Source: Salipiger pallidus (GTDB lineage: Bacteria; Pseudomonadota; Alphaproteobacteria; Rhodobacterales; Rhodobacteraceae). Taken from it: 64,000 bases of DNA. The translations under genes and the position numbers were made by a program. This document shows positions 59,255 to 64,000 of the stretch, piece after piece. The stretch lies in NCBI RefSeq assembly GCF_014643635.1, contig NZ_BMJV01000005.1, positions 62,274 to 126,273 on the forward strand, in the 5' to 3' direction. How positions within the stretch are numbered: position 1 is the first letter of the stretch; each line of letters opens with the position of its first letter. A model generated the notes under the pieces. That model was not told the origin of the DNA and searched no databases. It was given only the letters and a program-made list of their open reading frames with translations.

Positions 59255-61486
59255 TCAGCGGGTACAAAGCTCGCGCGGGCGGTTGCCATAAGGCTGGAAG
59301 GTGCAGTCCGAGGCACGGAAGGAGCGATAGGCACGTTCACAGGCAGAAACGTTGCAATTGCCCGACGCGCGGGCGCGGCCGCCGGACGCGTCCCGCTGCA
59401 GGGCGTTCACCAGGTCTCGGGCAGACACCCGCTGAACGTTAAGTGCGCGGCCCAGCAACGCCTCGACCGCGCTGCCACCGCCACCGCCCGCCGAGGGGCG
59501 TGGCGCCGGGGCCGTAACGGTCTTTGCAGGTTCGGGGAGATCAGAAAGGGTTTCGGGGCGCGCTTGCGGGCTCGGCATGTCCGATGCGACGACCTCGGGC
59601 GCGGTGTCCTCGGGCCCGGCAGTGCCGTTGGAGGCCGGGTCCGGCGCACCTTGGAAGAAGGCCGAGAAGATCTCGGCGGGCAGCGAGCCGCCGGTCACCT
59701 CGTCCATGGGGCTGTTATCGTCATTGCCGACCCAGACACCGACGACGAGGTCCCCTGCCCAACCGATGAACAGCGCGTCACGGTAATCCTGGCTGGTGCC
59801 GGTCTTGCCCACAGCGCCGGGCACGGCGCCGGCGGCCTGTCCGGTACCATGGGTGACAACGGCGCGCAGCATGCCAGTCATCGTGCCGCGATGCTGCAGC
59901 AATTGCGCAGCACGGCCCTCGGGTTCCGGATCGCCCCACTTGAATGGGTGGAACTCCATGTCGCGCCCAGACACCCCTGCAAGCCCCCTCGCCAGAACTG
60001 GCGCACGCCCGGTGGCAATGGCAGCGTAGGCTTCGGTCATGTCGAGCAGCGTCACCCCGGAAGCCCCCAGTGCCAGCGCGGGCGTCTCGCTCAGATCAGC
60101 CTCGATCCCCAAGGCGCGGGCAGTCTCGGCCACGGCATCGATCCCCAAGGTCCGAGCCAGCTGGACCGTGGCCGCATTCATCGACTTCACAAAGGCCACT
60201 GCCATCGCAACGTCGCCATGGAATTTACCGTCGAAATTCTGCGGAGCGTAGCCGTTGATGTCCACCGGTCTGTCGGAAATTGCATCCTCGGGCCGCATGC
60301 CCCGTTGCAGGGCCGTGAGGTAGACGAAGGTCTTGAAGGTCGACCCCGGCGCGCGCAGGGCATCGGTGGCGCGGTTGAATTCGCTTTGCGCGTAGTCACG
60401 CCCGCCGACCATGGCCGCAACCGAGCCATCGCTGCGCAGCGCCACGAGCGCCGCCTCATGGGCGCGGTCGCCCAGCACGGACGCCACAGCATTTTCGGCA
60501 GCAACCTGCAGGCCGGGATCGAGCGTCGTGCGCAGCGTCACCGCACCATCAAGCGTCGCGGTCACCGCGTCCGCCTGCCCTTTCACCCAGTCGGCAAACC
60601 AGCCGCCATAGGGCGCCCGGCCACGCTGCGGCGACATGGTGGCAAGTTCGATACGGGCGGCGTTGGCCGCAGTGGCGTCGATGCGGCCCTGATCCTCCAT
60701 AAGGCCCAGCACCAGCGCCGCTCGGTCGCGCAGCGCGTCAGGGGCCCTGAACGGGTTGATCTCGGAGGGCGCCCTGATGATCGCCGCAAGCGCCGCCGAT
60801 TGCGCCAGCGACAGGTTCTGTGCCGAAGTATCGAAGTAGACCCGCGCGCCCGCTCCCACACCCGTGGCACCGGCACCCATGTAGACGCGGTTGAGATAGG
60901 CCTCGAGGATCTCGTCCTTCGTATAGGCGTCTTCCATCTGCGCCGCCAGCCGGGCTTCGCGCAGCTTGCGCATGTAGGATTTCTCGGGGGTCAGGTAGCT
61001 GATCTTGACCAGCTGCTGGGTGATCGTACTGCCGCCCTCGACGATGCCGTCCGAAACCATGTTGCGCATCCCCGCCCTGAGGATGCCGCGCAGGTCGACA
61101 CCGCCGTGGTCGCGAAAGCGCTGATCCTCAAGGGCGATCACGGCCTCCTGCAGATGCACCGGAATGCGCTCGCGCGTCACGTATTCACTGGTCACCCCAT
61201 GGGCGAGATAAAGAGGATTGCCGCCTGCGTCCTCAAAATCCAGCTCAGTAGGCATGGCGGCCTGAGCTGCGGCAAGATCGGGTTTCGTGGCAATCCAAAT
61301 TCCCGCACCGCCGAGCACCACGATGCCGAGTGTCGCACCTAGGACCAGCGGCAGCCTGCCCCGGCCATGCCGGCCACCTGTTTCCGCCCTCCTCGACAGC
61401 GATTTCACCTTGAGCCCGCCTCGGCGGGCGGCACTGGCAAAACGGGACATAAAATTACGGAACTGGCTGGGGTCGGGCTTTTTCAC
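59255..61486 (-). CDS. PBP1-type bifunctional peptidoglycan synthase with BA14K-like tail
   Basis: About 743 residues. A short cytoplasmic basic region, one transmembrane helix (LPLVLGATLGIVVLGGAGIWI), then the GT51 glycosyltransferase (AVIALEDQRFRDHGGVDLRG, EGGSTITQQLVK, KDEILEAYLNRVYMG) and the transpeptidase (active serine in PGSTFKTF, then SMN in VKSMNAATVQ, and GKTGTSQDYRD). After a Pro/Ala linker the C-terminus has CNVSACERAYRSFRASDC, resembling the BA14K family. I prefer GTG 61486 (AGGAT upstream); GTG 61531 is an alternative. It sits between the dctBD and dctPQM genes on the same strand. Confidence 0.9.
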   Translation of the reverse strand: MKKPDPSQFRNFMSRFASAARRGGLKVKSLSRRAETGGRHGRGRLPLVLGATLGIVVLGGAGIWIATKPDLAAAQAAMPTELDFEDAGGNPLYLAHGVTSEYVTRERIPVHLQEAVIALEDQRFRDHGGVDLRGILRAGMRNMVSDGIVEGGSTITQQLVKISYLTPEKSYMRKLREARLAAQMEDAYTKDEILEAYLNRVYMGAGATGVGAGARVYFDTSAQNLSLAQSAALAAIIRAPSEINPFRAPDALRDRAALVLGLMEDQGRIDATAANAARIELATMSPQRGRAPYGGWFADWVKGQADAVTATLDGAVTLRTTLDPGLQVAAENAVASVLGDRAHEAALVALRSDGSVAAMVGGRDYAQSEFNRATDALRAPGSTFKTFVYLTALQRGMRPEDAISDRPVDINGYAPQNFDGKFHGDVAMAVAFVKSMNAATVQLARTLGIDAVAETARALGIEADLSETPALALGASGVTLLDMTEAYAAIATGRAPVLARGLAGVSGRDMEFHPFKWGDPEPEGRAAQLLQHRGTMTGMLRAVVTHGTGQAAGAVPGAVGKTGTSQDYRDALFIGWAGDLVVGVWVGNDDNSPMDEVTGGSLPAEIFSAFFQGAPDPASNGTAGPEDTAPEVVASDMPSPQARPETLSDLPEPAKTVTAPAPRPSAGGGGGSAVEALLGRALNVQRVSARDLVNALQRDASGGRARASGNCNVSACERAYRSFRASDCTFQPYGNRPRELCTR

Positions 61487-61590
61487 GGCGATCCTGGCTT
61501 TTGCAGTAGACGTCGGGGACCAATCCGCCACCGCCCGGGTGGTTCCCGCCGACCTTCAGATGCGCTGCAGTTATGGCGAAATGCTGCCGT

Positions 61591-62817
61591 CTAGCGAAAC
61601 GTCTCGGCCTTCATCCCGTATTTCGCCAGCTTGTCGTAGAAGGTCTTGCGCGGCAGCTTCAGCAGCTCGGCCGCGGCGCTGGCCTGCCCGCCGGTGCGCC
61701 GCAGCGCATCCGCCAGCAGAGAGCGTTCCACCTGTGCCATGCGCTCGACCAGCCCCAGCGCCTCGTCGCCGCTGGCCTCCTCGCCAAGGCCTAGCACGAA
61801 ACGCATGGCGGCGGACATCAGCGCACGCGCGTTGCCCGGCCAGTCGCGCGCCATGAGCGAGGCCACCACATCTTCGCCGATCTCGGGTGCGGACAGCCCT
61901 GACTGTTCGGCGGCCTGCGCCACATATTGGCGGAACAGCACGGGAATGTCTTCGGGGCGGTCCGCAAGCGCCGGGATGCGCACCGGCATCACCTCGAGCC
62001 GGTAGTAAAGCTCGGCTGACACGCGCCCGGCCTCCACTGCCTGCCCAAGATCCTCGACCGTACCCGCGATCAGCCGTGCGCCGCCCTCTTCGAGAAAGTC
62101 CAGAAGGGCCAGCTGGGTGTCCATGGGCAGCTGCCCAATCTCGTCGAGGAACAGCGTGCCCCCGGCGCAGGCAGTCCAGAGCTCGGACAGCACATCACGC
62201 CCCAGCCCTGCAGACGAGCGTTTCTCGAACGGTGCCTTGGCGGCGCTCGAGGACAGGTGGATGACCTCCGCCACCTTCGAGATACCGGTCCCCCGAGCCC
62301 CGCGCACCAGCACGTCGGTGCCCGCCCGCGCCGCCGCACGCACCTGCGCCCGCAGGGTTTCCGACTGGGGCGAGATGCCGAAGATCATCCGCGCCGCCGG
62401 ATCGCCGGTTTCCAGCTGCGCCTTCAGGCGGCGGTTCTCCAGCACCAGCCCCCGGTCGCGCAGCGCCCGCTCGATCACCGTGATGAGATCCTGCGGTGCG
62501 CAGGGTTTTTCGAGGAAATCGAAGGCGCCCGCGGACATGGCGCGCACAGCCATGGGGATGTCGCCTTCGCCGGTAAGCAGGATCACCGGCAGGTCGGCGT
62601 CCTGATCATGGGCATAATCCAGCAGATGGAACCCGTCGCGCCCCGGCATGCGGATGTCGGACACGATCACCCCCTCAAAGCTGGGGCGGATGCGGTCCTT
62701 GGCCTCGACGAAGCTGCCAGCGGTCACTGCGTCGAAATCGGCCAGCTCCAGCGTCTGGCCAAGCGCCTCGCGCACCGCTGCATCGTCATCCACCAGAAGC
62801 ACCTTGCGCACGCTCAT
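61591..62817 (-). CDS. dctD: DctD-like response regulator lacking Walker A lysine and GAFTGA
   Basis: 408 residues. An intact receiver has the phospho-aspartate Asp54 in VSDIRMPG and Lys104 in FLEKP. The central AAA+ region is degenerate: Walker A reads GARGTGIS (173-180) where GETGxGKE is expected, so the ATP-contacting lysine is gone. The stretch that should hold the ELFGHExGAFTGA segment is deleted, going from KRSSAGLGRDVLSELW straight to GGTLFLDEIG (Walker B, kept). The C-terminal Fis-type helix-turn-helix (QASAAAELLKLPRKTFYDKL) is intact and DctD-like. It should bind DNA but not remodel sigma-54 polymerase. It overlaps the sensor gene stop (ATGA). Confidence 0.9.
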   Translation of the reverse strand: MSVRKVLLVDDDAAVREALGQTLELADFDAVTAGSFVEAKDRIRPSFEGVIVSDIRMPGRDGFHLLDYAHDQDADLPVILLTGEGDIPMAVRAMSAGAFDFLEKPCAPQDLITVIERALRDRGLVLENRRLKAQLETGDPAARMIFGISPQSETLRAQVRAAARAGTDVLVRGARGTGISKVAEVIHLSSSAAKAPFEKRSSAGLGRDVLSELWTACAGGTLFLDEIGQLPMDTQLALLDFLEEGGARLIAGTVEDLGQAVEAGRVSAELYYRLEVMPVRIPALADRPEDIPVLFRQYVAQAAEQSGLSAPEIGEDVVASLMARDWPGNARALMSAAMRFVLGLGEEASGDEALGLVERMAQVERSLLADALRRTGGQASAAAELLKLPRKTFYDKLAKYGMKAETFR

Positions 62818-64000
62818 GCTGTCTCTCCCATCTTGCCCGCCTGCAGCAGTTCGACGGTGAATACCGCGCCACCGCCGTCCGCGTTCTCGCCCCTGAGGCG
62901 GCCACCGAAACCTTCGACGATGCCATAGGAGATCGACAGCCCGAGGCCCATCCCTTCTTCGCCCCCCACCTCCTTGGTGGAATAGAACGGATCGAAGATG
63001 CGCGACGGATCAGAGATCCCCGGCCCGGTGTCGCGTACGGTCAGGCGCACGAGCCCGTCCGCATCGTCATGGGCCACGCGGATCACGATGCGCCGCTCCG
63101 CATCCTGATGGTCCGAGTTGGTCTTCATGGCGTCCATGGCATTGGCGATGAGGTTGACCACCACCTGCGCCAACCGCACCTCGCCCGCCATCACCACCGT
63201 GGCGCGGTCCGGGCGCTGCCAATCGATCTCGACCCCTGATGTGGCGATGCGCTGGCCCAGCACCTCGAGCGCGCTTTCCACCACCGCCGCAAGACCGACC
63301 CTTCGGGCCGGCTCGGGCTCGGCGCGGGCGAAGGCGCGCAGGTTCTTGATGATGCGGCCCATACGGCTGGCCATGTCGGAAATCCGCCCGAGGTTTTCAG
63401 CCGCCCGGTCCTGCCGTCCCCGTTCGAGGAAGGCCGCGCCGTTCTCGGCAAAGCTGCGGATCGCCATCAGCGGCTGGTTGAGCTCGTGGCTGATGCCCGC
63501 GCTCATCTTGCCAAGGGCGCTGAGCTTGGAGGCCTGCACCAGTTCCGCCTGCGCGCGGGTGAGCGCGGCTTCGGCCTCCTGCCGCTCGGCGATCTCGCGG
63601 CGCAGGGCGACGTTGCTCTGCTCCAGCGCGCGGGTGCGGGCAGACACCCGCTCTTCGAGTTCGGCATTGGCCAGCCAGAGGGTGCGGCGGCGCTCGAAGG
63701 CCAGCCACAGCACTGTGCCGAAGAACAGCAGCAGCGCGCCGACGACGGCGGCCTGCAGCCCGGCCAGCCGCTCGGCGGGGGTGATGTCCACAAGCAGAAC
63801 GCCGGTCATGCCGATCACCGGCAGCTCCAGCTGCAGCCGCAGGGCGCGGGTGGGAATGTAAGGTGAAAACCGCTGAACCCAGACCGTGTGACCGCCGGGA
63901 TGACGCAAGCTCAGCTCCTTGAGCGCACCATCGGGCGACATCACCTGCGTGCCCACTCGCCGCCAGTGCAGCAGCTCGGAGCGGTTGGTGGCAAAGATCT
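62814..64000 (-). CDS. dctB: DctB-like C4-dicarboxylate sensor histidine kinase (N-terminus beyond window)
   Basis: About 395 C-terminal residues are visible; the frame is open to the window edge. A periplasmic part ends at a transmembrane helix (LQAAVVGALLLFFGTVLWLAF), followed by a coiled coil (ELEERVSARTRALEQSNVAL). HisKA has its histidine in GISHELNQPLMAIRSFAENG, and the ATPase has NLIANAMDAM, VRDTGPGI and GMGLGLSISYGIVEG. The SHELNQPL form and dctD coupling by ATGA fit DctB, which senses external dicarboxylates. Confidence 0.9.
   Translation of the reverse strand, partial: IFATNRSELLHWRRVGTQVMSPDGALKELSLRHPGGHTVWVQRFSPYIPTRALRLQLELPVIGMTGVLLVDITPAERLAGLQAAVVGALLLFFGTVLWLAFERRRTLWLANAELEERVSARTRALEQSNVALRREIAERQEAEAALTRAQAELVQASKLSALGKMSAGISHELNQPLMAIRSFAENGAAFLERGRQDRAAENLGRISDMASRMGRIIKNLRAFARAEPEPARRVGLAAVVESALEVLGQRIATSGVEIDWQRPDRATVVMAGEVRLAQVVVNLIANAMDAMKTNSDHQDAERRIVIRVAHDDADGLVRLTVRDTGPGISDPSRIFDPFYSTKEVGGEEGMGLGLSISYGIVEGFGGRLRGENADGGGAVFTVELLQAGKMGETA

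Noticed and set aside
59141-61342. A 2.2-kb plus-strand frame across the PBP gene
   Set aside because: It is antisense to an intact bifunctional PBP and starts inside the dctP regulatory region.

Overview
The window reads as a chromosomal segment of a high-GC alphaproteobacterium of the Rhodobacterales (Roseobacter/Rhodobacteraceae type). Evidence: a circularly permuted two-piece ssrA with an ANDN...AVAA tag, an SspB-alpha ClpXP adaptor, a GTTC-N7-GTTC SOS box at recA, CckA, ErpA/SufE/MIP18 Fe-S factors, a TRAP dicarboxylate transporter, and RNase E with a large insertion in its S1 domain. I see no prophage, insertion sequence, CRISPR array or integrase. The species cannot be named from the sequence.

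Layout. 1-3.8 kb (minus): the start of a class I fructose-bisphosphate aldolase, a cytochrome P450 translationally coupled to a membrane alpha/beta-hydrolase-like protein, and a CcdA-type thiol transporter. 4.3-7.2 kb: RNase E. 7.8-12.7 kb: an NCS1 permease, DNA topoisomerase IB and a CPA-type cation/proton antiporter with an RCK-like tail. 13.2-14.9 kb: dGTPase divergent from ErpA. 15.1-20.0 kb: a NitT/TauT-type ABC importer in one operon with an arylsulfotransferase-like gene that carries an in-frame amber codon, divergent from a LacI-family regulator. 20.1-25.4 kb: SufE, a lipoprotein, a small exported protein, a cytochrome c, RNase D, PurN and PurM.

25.7-31.5 kb: permuted tmRNA, a DUF1194 protein, ChrA, SspB, a PmtA-like methyltransferase, fumarase C, and a DUF4169/ribbon-helix-helix pair. 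31.6-38.7 kb: LipA, tRNA-Leu, two DUF1330 proteins, AlaRS and RecA. 38.8-48.8 kb: a small sulfotransferase-like protein, CckA, an RsmB-type methyltransferase, a metallophosphoesterase, GuaB, ProB and ObgE. 49.0-54.6 kb: tandem tRNA-Asp, a membrane LytTR protein, a MIP18/SufT-like protein, an MscS channel, an A-type Fe-S carrier and TpiA, followed by a decayed RTX-like stretch.

55.8-64 kb (all minus): TRAP genes dctPQM, a PBP1-type peptidoglycan synthase with a BA14K-like tail, and a DctB/DctD two-component pair. This is the most interesting region. The DctD-like regulator has lost both the Walker A lysine and the GAFTGA loop needed to drive sigma-54 polymerase. Upstream of dctP sit two tandem dyads, TGTGCGGAAAACCGCACA and TGTGCGAGATCCCGCACG, 33 bp apart, ahead of a sigma-70-like TATAAT element. 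My inference is a dicarboxylate-sensing circuit converted from sigma-54 to sigma-70 activation. Other points worth a look are the amber-interrupted arylsulfotransferase, the regulatory palindromes, and the presence of both the tmRNA tag gene and its tag-binding adaptor within 2.5 kb.
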